Positions 1 through 11,945 of a stretch of DNA of 64,000 bases are shown piece by piece. The translations under genes were made by a program, and so were the position numbers. The first letter of the stretch is position 1, and the number at the start of each line of letters is the position of its first letter. Source of the stretch: Hypoxylon rubiginosum (lineage: Eukaryota > Ascomycota > Sordariomycetes > Xylariales > Hypoxylaceae); contig CADCXA010000058.1 in the NCBI GenBank assembly GCA_902806565.1, positions 404,350-468,349 on the forward strand, in the 5' to 3' direction. Below the pieces are notes generated by a model. That model saw only the letters and a program-made list of their open reading frames with translations, made no database searches and was not told where the DNA came from.

Positions 1-1031
1 AATACTAGTAGGGTCGCAGAAATACGCATTGCGTGATTTTAGAAACTTGATAAAATTCGTGTTAGTGATTGAAGAGTCTGGAACCTGTTGAGGCTTTATA
101 AAAGCTAAGCGGTGGCAGGGGAAACTGCTTGGTATCTTGTATGTATTCCGTGGCTCGGAAAGGGGCTAGGTTCTATTTGAAGTAAGTCTTCGACTTGTTA
201 CGAAGAGAACTAGGGTAATTGCCTCAGAGATCTTAATCAGGAGGTATCACCATGAATATATTGGTATATAAATACGACTGGATTTGCCTTCAAATTGTAA
301 TAATTCAAAGGTAAAGTCCGTAAAGCATCAACTAATAGAGTAGAGATATTACGTGCATATAGAAAGGTACTTAAATAGGAAAGTGGAGTTTTGAATCTTG
401 ATATGTGATTGGCTCCGGCAGTTACCTGTCTTATCCTCGGCATGCCATAACTAGAGGCTGCATTGTGGTGCCACAGTGTAGGGCTGGCGTAAATAGGGTG
501 GACCATAGAGCAAAAAACTAAACGTTAGGTAAGTATCTAAATATATCTGTTCGTATCTACTCTGTTAGTTTTGGGACTTACATGATTCGCGTCGCGCGCC
601 GCGGGTTGCGTGCGAAGCGTGAAAAGGGGGAGGCTCTGTTCAGTGGAGTCTACTTGTACGAATTAATGCTTTAAAAAAACGTAATTTTTATCCCCTGTTA
701 AGACCCCTAAAAGTCGAATAGCCTATATTTTGAGGCTTAGCTATGGTGAAATGTGGTGAAATGTGGCGCAGGACTTTGGTAGCATTGACCTATCTAAGCC
801 GCTAGTTGGCGGCTTAGTCGCGTAAAGGGTCTTGGCTTCACTCTCCATGATATAACGAAAACGTACCTAAAAGACTAGAGCGTGGAATAGTCGATAAAAT
901 TTTTCTATGAAGAAGTTTTACATATAAGATATGTGATCCCAGACTAGGAATAGAATACGAGAATATCGCAAATCACAACTCATCATACTGTAACAAGCCT
1001 TGAAGGTTTAATTTCTTGTCTCTCGTTAAAT
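1..1031. other. intergenic, no gene seen
   Basis: AT-leaning DNA with only short non-conserved open frames. The one structure I see is a perfect 8-bp stem hairpin at 795-816, listed separately. No tRNA or conserved coding segment was recognised. Confidence 0.5.
795..816. repeat. 8-bp perfect hairpin
   Basis: TAAGCCGC at 795-802 is followed by a 6-nt loop and the exact reverse complement at 809-816. It lies about 215 nt upstream of the BTB gene start. A palindromic regulatory site or chance are both possible. The perfect pairing is seen directly; any role is unknown. Confidence 0.4.
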
Positions 1032-2075
1032 ATGTCAGAATCCCCAATAGAGTTTGATCAGCATGGCGATCTTAAACTCCGGGTCGGCCCGGCTAACGAG
1101 ACTACGTCTAATACATTCCTTGTCTGTTCACGCAGCTTAGCCCGAATATCACCGGTTTTCGACCGGATGCTCTACGGATCTTTTACCGAGGCCAAGGACT
1201 CCAATCCCGAAGATTGGACCGTCGATCTCCCGGAAGACGATCCGGCCTCTCTCGCTATCATTATCCGCATAGCCCATGGCCACTTTAGCGAAGTCCCTAA
1301 GATCCTCACTATCGATAGGTTATACACACTCACTACTCTCACACATTACTACGACGCCACCAATATCTTGGTGCCGTGGGCTGACGCCTGGTTAACCTCC
1401 GTCGACGATATCTTGAGAGATTCGAACCTTCTCATGCCAAAATTCTTGTGGATCTCGTGGGAACTTGGCCGCAAATCGTTATTTAGGTCCACTACCCGCC
1501 GTATACTGACCGAAGCCCCTGCGTCTCTTCTGGAGTCTTATTCCCCTTCGCAAGAAATACAGATGCCACCGGACATAATGGGTATGATCTGATAATGCTT
1601 GACCCCTTTTATAGGCACTTTGACGAGACTAACAAGCTTGGTAGAGAGAATCATAGAAATTAGGACCCAAACCATTCAAGCTTTCCTAGACGTGTTTCAG
1701 GATATGGTAGACAAGCTGCTGGTAGTGGACGAGACCCCACGATGGTGTCGGCATGCGACTTTCATGGGCCACCACAGGTGCGAGTCGATGATATTGGGGT
1801 CCATGACGTTCTGTCTGGCCAGAGCAGGTCTCTGGCCGTTGCCCGACGTAAGCGAAGTCGAAGAGAGCGTGGTCGAATTATACACGAAGTTGATGAATCT
1901 GGTAATACACGACATTGGGCGACCCTCCCCGAAAAGCCCCGAGGATCATACCGGGTGCAACCCTATGCAGCATTTGATGGTGCACATGAAAGGAATTATT
2001 AATGGAATTGCGGATCCAGTTACTGATGCTCACTGGAGACATCTGGAGATACAGGAAAGAAGGCTAAACCTATAG
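1032..2075 (+). CDS. BTB/POZ domain protein
   Basis: About 326 residues from two exons, 1032-1581 and 1645-2075. The intron (1582-1644, 63 nt) has a GTATGA donor, a perfect GACTAAC branch site and a TAG acceptor. Removing it bypasses in-frame TGA and TAA stops and joins PPDIM to ERIIEIRTQTIQ, a join typical of fungal BTB proteins. The N-terminal third (about residues 10-125) carries the BTB pattern: a polar strand, a VCSRSLARISPVFDRML helix (the 'S-x-V-F' hallmark), then an LPEDDPASLAIIIRIAHG segment. The C-terminal half is the extension found in many ascomycete BTB proteins, containing CESMILGSM and CNPM. BTB domains mediate oligomerisation and sometimes Cullin-3 recruitment; the partner here is unknown. 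The family is expanded and variable in filamentous ascomycetes. Confidence 0.82.
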
Positions 2076-2484
2076 ATACTAATCATCGAATATGCGGCAA
2101 CCTATATAAGTTATATTTTCCCGAGTCTATCGGTACCTACGTTCTTATATACTCTTCGACTCTACTTAACCATAGTTAGGGGTAGTGTTGCTAGAGACTG
2201 CGAGGAGGAGAAAGAAGATAAGGCGTTGCGAATATTCATCCCTGACTCTCCGAAACCGAAAGAATAGATCTAGTGTGGTAAGGAGCTGGGTAACTTGTTA
2301 TTAACTTACATAGTATGAGTTTCGCTATCCAATCTCACGAGCTTCTTAGCTATTCTTGCTCGATACTCTGAATGTAGTATAATGCTCGTCGTTGTCGCGA
2401 TCCTTCGAGGTCATCGCATTGAAAAAGTCCCGGCGGGACAGGTGGAACGGTCAGAGGCGAGTCTGAAAGTGATTAAATTGCTTG

Positions 2485-3158
2485 TTATCCCTTAAAATGA
2501 GACCACAATGGAAGAAGCCGTGTAAACAGCATTATAGTGGCTAGGAATGCGCATATAGTTGCGGAAAGAGTCTCCCATGTAATTTGTTGTGCCGCAGCTG
2601 ATAAATGCGCCCGCGCACTCTTAGCCACCCCAGAGACAGCTTCACCCACCCCATCGCCGTTCGGGTCGACATCCGGCAATTCGGTAGCATTCCCCCGCAT
2701 ATGCAGCAGGTCCGGCGCCCCTCTGAATTCAATCCCCTCGCCTACAGGCAGTATTGTCCGCAGCAAAATTATGTGGAGTCGGTCAGAATTCTGAAGAATC
2801 GCCTGGCTATTGCTGCCACTCAGGGGCTCCATGATATTTCGGTAGAAAGCATCGCCATTCTCCCAGAATTGACGACTAGTGGCAATACTATTGCTGTTAG
2901 GATTGTGGCTGAATGGTAGTTACGTGCTGAACAGCGTAAAGCTGCCCTGCCTGCGCGACCCTGTCATACCCGAACGAGCTCTGGTACTCTGACAGGATAG
3001 ACCACGAATCGATTCCTCCAAAGTTGCAATCGTGCTGCGTAGGTGGCTGTCCTTGTGCTAGTATTGCGTCGACACAGGCTTTTTCCTAGTACCTGTTCGC
3101 AGCTTGCGCTTTGCGTTGAATCTTCCGCGTACAAGTTAGTCACGTTGACGAATAGCAC
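2485..3158 (-). pseudogene. decayed gene, possible membrane protein
   Basis: On the minus strand the frame ending at 2485 is open from about 2919. It reads as ordinary protein (..ATSRQFWENGDAFYRN, then ELPDVDPNGDGVGEAV) and ends in a hydrophobic helix (ATICAFLATIMLFTRLL) that looks like one membrane span. Just upstream, 2964-3158 minus is another plausible coding stretch ending in VVYPVRVPELVRV. The two are separated by TGA and TAA stops in different frames (around 2910-2966), and I could not find a canonical intron that repairs both. I read this as one gene broken by mutations. I do not recognise the family. A plus-strand frame over the same bases is most likely its shadow. Confidence 0.4.
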
Positions 3159-3795
3159 GATGCCACAGAGGGGTCCTGAGTGCTATTCCGTCGTGATGTT
3201 GCCATAGACCGGCCACACGAAGTCGTAGGTTGTGCTCGCGAGGTGTGGTATATCGGATGCGCCCCGTCGAATTCTAGCACGGGAGACAAATGCATAGTGA
3301 AATTCCTGCCACTATTAAACGGATATGCTATTTATAAGAATTGCAACTCGGAGTGAGCTTCAGCAGCGCAGATAAGTCGTCCCATCGACATCTGCCCATA
3401 GGCATTTGCGACGTAGTTAGCGGAGAACTTTTAGAGAGCAGTTCACTGCCACGCGAATTAAATATGCAGCGATGCCAATAGCACAGGATTAATTTCGCTT
3501 TCTGCTACTTATTCGAGAACATTGGTTTGAAGTGTGAAAGGAGCGGTCGTCCGACTCTTCAGTTGCTAGATGTCGTGTTTCGGTCGGGAGATTGAAGTTC
3601 ATGAGATCTTTCACCTCACTGAAAGATAGGGGATGAGTAGTGTGGCTTAGTTATGTTAACCCAGCCACTGTGGCTTGCCGTAATCTCAACCCAACGGAAC
3701 TTTAGGCATTTCTGCTTACGTGAATTATTCCTATATTCCTAGGTATTTTCCATCTAACCCTTCTAGTTTCTGGTTTCTGGTTTCGCGGAGCTAGG
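3159..3795. other. intergenic upstream of HD-domain gene
   Basis: No coding segment or RNA gene recognised. The last 60 nt before the HD-domain start are pyrimidine-rich, with TTTCTGG occurring twice. This is compatible with a fungal core promoter and leader. Confidence 0.45.
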
Positions 3796-4833
3796 ATGTC
3801 TTTGAAAGTCGGTTACTTCCAAACCTTGGACGTATCGACGGAAGACAAAGTAATCATCCAAGATCAACTCTATGGTACCCATACGATATCGGATCCGGTA
3901 CTCAATGATCTCTTACGGTCGCCTGCCCTAGCACGTCTCATAGGAGTACGCCAGCACGGCATTTCAGCCTTTCTAAACTTTACCCCTTCCATCACACGGT
4001 TTGAGCACTCGGTCGGTGCGTTTCTGCTCGTGCGCCATGTCGGAGGCAGCTTAGAGGAGCAGGTCGCGGCCCTACTTCACGATGTCAGCCACACTACCAT
4101 GAGCCACGTCGTGGATTTCGCCCTGTCTGAACCGGGCGAGGGAAGCTTCCACGAGGTGCATAAGATGCGATTTGTCAAAACAACGCAGATACCTGACATA
4201 CTCGCCAAGTATGGATTCGGAGCTCTGAAACCCTTGGATGAAGAGTTGTACCCGCTGGTCGAGATGCCTGCGCCTCACCTTTGTGCGGACCGGCTTGACT
4301 ACGGTTTGCGCGACGCTGTGGGGTTCGGCAATCTTACGCCTGAGGACGCTCAGCGAGTCATAGCCTCCCTCAAAGCATTTCCCAATGCCACTTCACCGCA
4401 TCGCTTGCTTGTCCTGCAAGACCAAGAAGCAGCACTGAGTCTAGCGAGAGGGTACATGGCATGCGATAGAGACGTGTGGGGCAACCCAGCGCACGGCAAC
4501 CTCTACACGCGAACTGCAGAGCTCATGCGCTATTCTATTCGGAACGGAGGCGTAGGCGAGGAGGAATTATGGAAGTTATCGGACGAAGAGTTCTGGAGTA
4601 AGATGCGCGAAGTGTTGGACGCTAGCGGGCAAGAAGATATGAAAAGGCTAGAGTCCGAGGGTCTTCCCGATGACAAGGAGCTCCCACTCCCTCGCGGTGC
4701 GAAAGTTCGTACCATAGACCCCGATATATACGACCCATCCGGCGACAAGGCAGTTCCTCTGTCTATACTGGATCCCGAATATGCCGCGGAGAGAGAGCAA
4801 TATGTTCTTGCGAGGAGAGCGTTGTATGCATAG
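3796..4833 (+). CDS. HD-domain phosphohydrolase
   Basis: Single-exon gene of 345 residues. The metal-binding HD signature is complete: H71 in ITRFEHSVG, H95-D96 in AALLHDVSHTTMSH, and D165 in CADRLDYG. This H...HD...D layout and the surrounding sequence match the SAMHD1/dGTPase-like HD family (COG1078 type), which hydrolyse nucleotide phosphates. The natural substrate cannot be read from the sequence. There is no signal peptide or membrane segment, so it is probably cytosolic or nuclear. It has no SAM domain, so it is not a SAMHD1 orthologue. The C-terminal 100 residues are charged and lack a named domain. Start: first ATG of the frame. Lack of introns is compatible with bacterial origin but does not show it. 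Confidence 0.85.
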   Translation: MSLKVGYFQTLDVSTEDKVIIQDQLYGTHTISDPVLNDLLRSPALARLIGVRQHGISAFLNFTPSITRFEHSVGAFLLVRHVGGSLEEQVAALLHDVSHTTMSHVVDFALSEPGEGSFHEVHKMRFVKTTQIPDILAKYGFGALKPLDEELYPLVEMPAPHLCADRLDYGLRDAVGFGNLTPEDAQRVIASLKAFPNATSPHRLLVLQDQEAALSLARGYMACDRDVWGNPAHGNLYTRTAELMRYSIRNGGVGEEELWKLSDEEFWSKMREVLDASGQEDMKRLESEGLPDDKELPLPRGAKVRTIDPDIYDPSGDKAVPLSILDPEYAAEREQYVLARRALYA

Positions 4834-7800
4834 ATAGGTAGTTCCAACCAATCATGCAGGGAAGTCCATTAGACAGTATACCCAAAGTACCTAGAGTAGA
4901 AAGCCCCTGACATTCTAATCATAGAGAAATAGCCTTCCTATCAAAGACCGAACACAACATCCAATACCTCTGGTAAAAGGGGGGGAAAACAAACCGTATG
5001 TACTGGTGTCTTAGCATCTTTCGAAATAGTTGTCGATGTTGTGACCTCATGTAACAACCGAGCACAGAAATTATGTGATGGTCATCCGCATATACCTCTT
5101 AATCAACATGAAGTGACTGATAACCAGCGACCTAATACCATTTCCCACTTGTTGACCCGTCCAGTATTTGATACACTTACCTCCCTGACTGTTGTGATAT
5201 TTCACCGGGACGATAAAGTGAAGGAAAACCCGGCAGGTATCTACTACAGCCGGATTAAAGAAGTCTAACGGAACGTCGCACCGTGGCGTTCTATCGACAA
5301 TTGCATCCGAGTATATCGGAATCTCCGGCCACTAAGCTACCGACGACGGAAACGTTGAGATCGGCAAGTTGGAGGCGAGTGTTGTCTATCTGTCCGTTCG
5401 CGTACCCGATGACATTGGCTAGCTCTATTATCGACACGAACCTCCTTGCAATACCTACACATTGCCGTACTTAATATAATTCATCGGAGATCTCAGCGTT
5501 CTCTATATTTCGGTCAAGCACACGTGTTTCTGTCATAATGCAAACTGAACGGCGTGGAGATATTGAAGCTGCTAGGAATTCTAGGTACCTAGGTATACAT
5601 ACAATTTAAGGCTGTTTCTACTGCTGTCTCACCCCCTATTCGGGCTACTAGGCCGAACTCCCTGTTTAGAGAATTAGGGATTGAAGGACTGATCCCCACG
5701 GCCTAGAACCGACATTGAGCTGATTGCCGTCCCTTGAGAGTCTGGGCCGGGCTATACGGCCTCGCCGACTGTGGCGCAAGAGATATGTGATATGTTATCA
5801 TTGGAACCTACTCACGAGTTTTTTCAAAAGGAAGTTTTGAACTCTGCATAGCAAGGGTTTCACCTATAGACTACCTATACTGGGACCGGAATCTTGTTCC
5901 TCCGTATACACTTCTCTTATCTACTACCGAACGACTGACAAATATAAATTACTCGAAATGCTTGATAGAGAATGGGGGACCTGCGTGTAACTCGAAAACA
6001 TACCGGGACCATGGTTGAATGAGCTAGTTTACATCACATCTCAGATTTCCCATGCATATTTCAGCATAGAGTGGTGTGTAGGATTGTTAGATTTCGTGGT
6101 ATATACGAAAAATGTTACGTTTGGATTTATGACCTGAATGGTTGGGTCTCATCCGAGTGCTACTTAGAGATATCTGACAACTTGGATGTTTCTGATGAGG
6201 GACTTTTAACAAACAACACATAGCTACCGGGAAAGTCGACTCATTACCATGTACGGGTAAAAGCCAAGAGTAAGATCCGAGTTGGGGAACACGATACGTG
6301 CGCTTCATGCTTTTCCTGCATAGGACTAAGTGTAATGCTGGTGGTGTATATGAGAGTGTTTAATAGGTGGATACATATGCCAGTTGTTAACCAATAGTCG
6401 ATTGTGAGTATTCCGCAATCCCAGCAAATCAAATGAAAATGGATGGTTACATCCATCTGGCCAGGTCGAACCGAACTCGTGCAGATGTATCATGTGTGTG
6501 TTTGTATTTATTCCATCTTTTTCTCCTATCTTGAATGTCTTTGTTGTTTTGAAGTCCGGCCGTGACAGAAGTGCTTAGTCATTACAAGTTAGGATTAGCC
6601 CCTGAATTACCCCTGAACCGTGCCTGAAGCTTTTAGAGCCTCTACGGTCTGCACGGTGAGTCTCCCGTCGCTCATGATCTGTTCGTTCACGCTACTGCCG
6701 CTCATTAGCAGGGGTGGACACCGAAGCGTGGTATCCTATTGGTTTGTGCGACGAGAAAAAATGTAGCTAGAGGGAGCTAGCAATGCCGCATGCAATTACT
6801 AGCAGAAGCCGGTTCAGGGGCATATGCAACTAAAACCACGTGTGGAATTGGATTTTTCTCATTCCTGATTTTTGACACTCTTCGGTTTGGGTCATGTCGA
6901 TTGAAATCGGAATCAAGTTGTCGGGTCGCCCATTATGGGTACCTTTATGGGTCTCAATCACTGACCGAAGTACGTCATTTACGGTACTACTCATTAGCGA
7001 TCAGGGGTAAGCGACCTCGCAGAGTACCTAGGTACCTTTGTATCTGGTCTTGTGCAACGACTTTTAAAGGGAACCGTTTCTTCAGCCTCTTGTTGCAACC
7101 CCTCGTTACTGTCATTGCGCCCCCCAGAATAGCAGAATGGGGGTATGGGTCTCCCCAGAGATTGTAACTTTGTAACCAAATGCGTAATGACGTAAATCTC
7201 CGAGCCCAAAAGAATGGTTCATCCTACTTTTCTCAAAGTTCTATCGCATCTCACCAAAAGATAACAGACGAAAGACTGGCGCGGCTAGGAAATATGGTTA
7301 GGTAAAATGGCAGAATGGTTAGGTAGAAATGCAGCATCTCCTTAATGCGCTTACTATGTGATACGTACCAAGTCCTCCGATCCCATCTAGATTCTATGAG
7401 CAAGAATTGATTTCATTCTCCGATTGTTTCCGTCTGATATGCAGCTGAGGTCTCCAACTTCTTACATGCATTCCGCTACCAACAGAATGCGATTATGGAG
7501 AGATCTCGGGGCACTGGAATGCAGCGTAGCCCACACCATCGCCGTATCCGCTATGCCAGCATGCCCATGGGGGCTCAGATTGAACTTTGGTCTTGCTTTT
7601 CCGTTACCGATCCCTATTCGTACATTATTCGTCCATTCGTGCCCCGGTGCATTTGTTCCCTATTATACAACCCTACTAACGAAAGAAAAAGAAAGAAGAA
7701 AAAAAAAATGGTGGCTATGGCTAAGTAGTGTTTGGGCGGGTACATTCTCGGCAAACTGGAAAACCTTTTAGGTCACAGTATACCTTACCTTGTACGGTCG

Positions 7801-8039
7801 TTTTATGATTAGCCCGAGGACCCGTGGTACATTCAGGGGCAAAATTCAACTTAGCACACATGATTGGGTCTGAAACGACCGTGACAATAGCGGTACTACC
7901 AGTTACTACCCAATGGTAGCAACTTCAAGTATATTCAATGCGGTAAGGCGCAGTCACCTGATACCCCAAAACCCAAAGCCCAAAAGCCCGGGGCTACTGA
8001 GGGATAATTGCGTGGGATGACGCCAAGTAGCTTTGTTTT
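4834..8039. other. gene-poor intergenic region
   Basis: About 3.2 kb with short open frames only, none with a recognisable family or coherent codon use. It contains ACCTAGGT palindromes at 5581-5598 and 7025-7036 and a short A-rich purine run near 7681-7710. Some stretches (around 5280-5470) look weakly protein-like, but I cannot assign them. Confidence 0.5.
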
Positions 8040-8066
8040 CCCCAGGCCGCCCCAGGCTTTCCCCAG
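8040..8066 (-). promoter_or_regulatory. three CreA-type (CTGGGG) sites
   Basis: CCCCAG occurs at 8040-8045, 8050-8055 and 8061-8066, i.e. CTGGGG on the minus strand at 10-11 bp spacing. CTGGGG fits the fungal carbon-catabolite repressor consensus SYGGRG. The cluster lies about 330 nt upstream of the sugar-porter start. Spacing near one helical turn would place the sites on one face. Regulation by CreA/CRE1 is an inference. Confidence 0.4.
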
Positions 8067-8264
8067 GCTCCCCCACCACTAGGTCATATATCACAGCTCA
8101 TTGGACAATTTATTTCGACCATGATACCTTTTGATACAGTGGGAAACCCTGTCAACCTTTGCGCCGGACAGCGTGACACCTCATGACACTACCGGGCCGC
8201 TACTATGTAAGTCGCTAAGACGTATTCATGGGTTGTACTTTAGCTGCCGTAAACTACTAGGATG

Positions 8265-8272
8265 TATATAAG
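8265..8272 (+). promoter_or_regulatory. TATA box of MFS gene
   Basis: TATATAAG 121 nt upstream of the MFS ATG, followed by a pyrimidine-rich leader. Position and sequence fit a core promoter element. Confidence 0.45.
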
Positions 8273-8392
8273 AAGGACCTATGCCCTTCGTAGTTCTTAG
8301 TTCGCCATTCGGCATTCAGTCTTGTCTCGACATCCCCATCTCCTTTCAGGTTCCACTCTCTTAGTAGGAACTCGACAATCTCTTGCAGCAAT

Positions 8393-10494
8393 ATGGCTAC
8401 ATCGAGAGCGAAACAGCCCTACTTTGGGCTCAAGGGCAAATGGCTAACCTTCTGGATCACGGTATGTCTATCCTATACCCCTACCCCTTACCCTTACCTA
8501 TAGCCTGGTATCTATCTCTATACACGGCACGACTGACATGGTGGAATATAGTTCGCTTGTGCTACGGACATGACTCTGTTCGGTTATGACCAAGGCGTCT
8601 TCAGTACGTTGCTACTGCAATACCCCTAACATCAACGTCGGTGCTGATATCCTGGCTCTAGGTGGCGTTGTTATTTCAAAGGACTATCTTGATGTCCACA
8701 ATCTTAACGGCCACGAGAACACGAACGTCCTATCTATCATCACGTCGATTTACACCATCGGCTGTTTCTTTGGTGCCATTACGGCCTTTTACATCGGAGA
8801 GGTCATCGGCCGCAAGAAGACTGTCCTCGTCGGTACCGTAATAATGACTATCGGCGCTATTCTCCAAACAAGTTCCTTTAGCGTCCCACACATGATAGTC
8901 GCCCGTATCATCACTGGGTATGTATCACCAGGAACGACTCAACATACACTGCATGACCAATAGGCTAACACGCGAAATAGCATCGGTAACGGAATCAACA
9001 CGGCCACTGCGCCCGTTTGGCAGACGGAAACTTCCAAGGTCCACAACAGAGGAAAGCTTGTCATGCTCGAGATGGGCTTGAACATCTTTGGTTTCTCCTT
9101 GAGCAACTGGGTCAACTACGGAATGTCTTTCGTGGGAGGCTCTATTGGTTGGCGACTCCCTTTGTCTCTCCAGCTCGTGTTCTGTTTGATTCTTTTCACC
9201 ACCGTCCCGTGGCTCCCCGAATCACCTAGGTAAGCAATTACTCACATTGCCCACTCATGCTAGCCCAGTCAACTAACATTGATGTCAGATGGCTGCTTGC
9301 TCATGGACGCGAGACCGAAGCTAGCAAGATCCTAGCGGATTTGGAAGACAAGCCCCTTGACGATCCTTATGTGATAGCTGAGCGGGAAGAAATCATCTAC
9401 GGTATCGAGTATGAGCGTCAGAATGCGATAAATTGGGGAGACCTACTCCGGGGTCGTGGTAAGGCCGGAACCAAGACCATTCGACGATTACTCCTCGGTG
9501 CCGGCACGCAAGCTATGCAGCAGTTTGGTGGTATCAATGGTACGCATGGGAAAGAATACTCACCCCCTCCCGTCATTTGATATGCACATATGCTAACTGG
9601 AGGGTAGTGAGTAACAATTGCCTTGTTCAACCTAGCTACGGTCCCTATACCTATAAGGCAAACCTCCCGACTCACTACAGCAATATTAACGCGAGATAGA
9701 TTATGTCGTACTACCTGCCTACCGTGTTGATTGAATCCGTCAAGCTTGATGACAGCATGGCTCGTCTTATCGCGGCCTGCGCATCGGTCGCATACCTCTT
9801 CGCGGCTCTGGCGGCAGCGCCTCTTGTGGAAAAGTGCGGCCGTCGCATCATGATGATAGTGTCAACGGTGGTCCAATTGCTCTGCTTCTTGCTTGTGACT
9901 ATCTTGCTTTACTTCGCCGAGAAGCCGGGCTACCTTCACCAAGTCGAAGTGGCCGAAGCATCAGTCGTGTGGTTCATCATCTACTACATGGGCTTCGGCT
10001 TGGGAATGCTCGGTGTAAGTCCTGCATGAATTCAATATTACCTAGTGATTAAATTTGCTAACACATGCTCTTATTAGATTCCTTGGCTTTACCCAACCGA
10101 AATCAACTCGCTCCCCATGCGAACCAAGGGCGCCGCTGTTGCGACAATGACAAATTGGATCACCAACTTTGTCGTTGTCGAAATTACCCCTATCGGCATC
10201 CAGACGCTGGGCTGGAAGTTCTACATCATCTGGGTGGTGACCAATGCGCTATTCCTGCCCATCATTTGGCTCTTCTACCCCGAGACGGCCAACCGTACCC
10301 TGGAAGACCTGGACGCGTTCTACCGTGACAACCCGCCGCTAGTCCTCCACCGCGACCGCGACTCTACCTCGGTGCGCCGACCCGAGAGGTTCATCCAAGC
10401 TCAGGGTCGCGATATCGAAGAGGCTGCCGAGAACTTACGGCGGCGCGGCTCTATTATGGTCCACGACGGAGGCGAGAAGTCTGTTAGCGACTAA
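8393..10494 (+). CDS. MFS sugar-porter family transporter
   Basis: Predicted 535 residues. Exons: 8393-8461, 8552-8603, 8662-8917, 8981-9229, 9289-9538, 9700-10014, 10078-10494. All junction phases agree. Sugar-porter hallmarks: FGYDQGVFSG after helix 1, GRKK near residue 90, LPESPRWL before the central loop, QQFGGIN near 290, EKCGRR near 338 and PETANRTLEDLD near 465, closing the second six-helix bundle. It should import a hexose or related carbon source across the plasma membrane; the substrate is not predictable. Four of the five simple introns have CTAAC or CTGAC branch sites. The gap after codon 292 works only as a twin intron (see finding). The start gives a short cytosolic N-terminus, as in relatives. 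Upstream CTGGGG sites suggest glucose repression. Confidence 0.9.
9539..9699 (+). other. spliceosomal twin intron (stwintron, D1,2)
   Basis: Inner intron 9540-9607 (68 nt): donor GTACGC, branch CTAAC at 9593-9597, acceptor TAG. Removing it brings G9539 next to TGAGTAAC at 9608, creating a perfect GTGAGT donor. The outer intron (G9539 plus 9608-9699, 93 nt) ends with branch ATTAAC at 9685-9690 and acceptor TAG. The product joins codon AAT (9536-9538) to ATT ATG TCG, giving the family-typical GGIN-IMSYYLP in frame. One-step removal of 9540-9699 shifts the frame and stops after about eleven codons. Confidence 0.75.
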
Positions 10495-11945
10495 ACAGAT
10501 ACCTGGATGATTCTGTGGTCGTTATCATACCTCGCTTCATCTGAACGTCGGATACATCTTGGGCATTTTACTGAGGGTGGGACATACGCGAATTGTTTTA
10601 CGAGGGATATATACCAGGCTTAGGGGTACATGCATGGGCGTTGATTTCCATATACACGGGATCTACAGGGTTTCCTTTACGGAGTAGATGTGATACCACT
10701 TTGCATTTTAGAATGAATGAAATCAATAGATTTCTTGATCATCAATCTGAAGGCCCCGGACACGGTCTTACCCATTGTCTATTTCCTGGACTCGGTGTAG
10801 CTGGTTAAGATGAGGAGTATTAGACCACTAGGACAACAAGGAAATCTCGAGGTAAAATCAAGAGTACTATTACTGAGATAATTTATTTCGGAAAAAGGAC
10901 GTGTCTAGCGTTTTCTCTAGCTAGCACACATGTACGTATGGGATGCTGCCTTATGCCATAGCAGCTGCACAACCCGCTTGTCAAACTGGTTCCAAGGTAT
11001 AATCGTTTTAAGACGCACATATGAAGTTCCTACACTACGAAACTCCGGTCAGAAGTATTAAAATTTAAACTAACCCTACTAGCCCTTCATGATATCTGGC
11101 CACAGCAGCTCAGACATGGCGAACAATGGTGTAATGACGATCCTCACTGTTGCCTAGGGCTCTCGGGAGTTCATCATCTACAGCTAGGTTAATATGGAAC
11201 ATTTCGATCTCTTCTAAACCGGCTCGACCTATTCAAAGGCGCCTAACCATTTCTAAACCTGTTCGACGGTACACGGAAGCACAAGGCGTTAGCTGAGACA
11301 GGTTTCACCTTATCGGCACGCACATCTTCGGGGTATTGTAACATCCCAACGAAGTCCGTTTCCGTCGACGATAGCTCAGCCATGTAATTTTCCGGACCCC
11401 TTTAGGAACACGTGTGGGTGCACATCGCCCACGACATACCTGTAGTCGTGCACATCGTATGGCAGGGTGCCTACCAAGCCTCGTACAATTGGCCATATCG
11501 GTCTACGTGGGCAACGTTCCCATATTCCTAAGATCCGAGTCGAGATTTACCCCGAAATGAGACGCGGGGGAAGTACAACGACACCACCATGAGAACTAGC
11601 TCGCTCAAGAGGGACGCAGGTTTACGAGTGATAGAGAATATGCCGGCCAATTATCGTGAAACATGGTAATCGACGGTAACATCAGCTCTAGGACAGCATG
11701 TTTTCTTAAAACTCCATGGAAGCGCCCACGACCGGATCAGTCTGTTTCCTTTCAGCATCCATATATCTGCTCCCCTAGATCAACCAGTATGCCGTGAAAT
11801 TTGAGATTTATACCAAATGTTGAGCTGGGGTTAACTGTAAGCGTACATGAATCTCCTTTTACTGTCTACGCGATTGTCACAAACTTGCTTATTTCTCATT
11901 TCTCCTTCCTCTATTCACCGTTAGGAAGTCTCTTCTAGGTCTAAA
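10495..11945. other. intergenic, no gene seen
   Basis: About 1.4 kb between the convergent MFS and PrsW-like genes. It holds 3' untranslated sequence for both and otherwise only short, unconvincing open frames. Confidence 0.5.

Noticed and set aside
9540..9699. A single 160-nt intron in the MFS gene
   Set aside because: It has GT and AG ends but shifts the frame and gives a stop about eleven codons later; the twin-intron reading restores the frame and the conserved motif.
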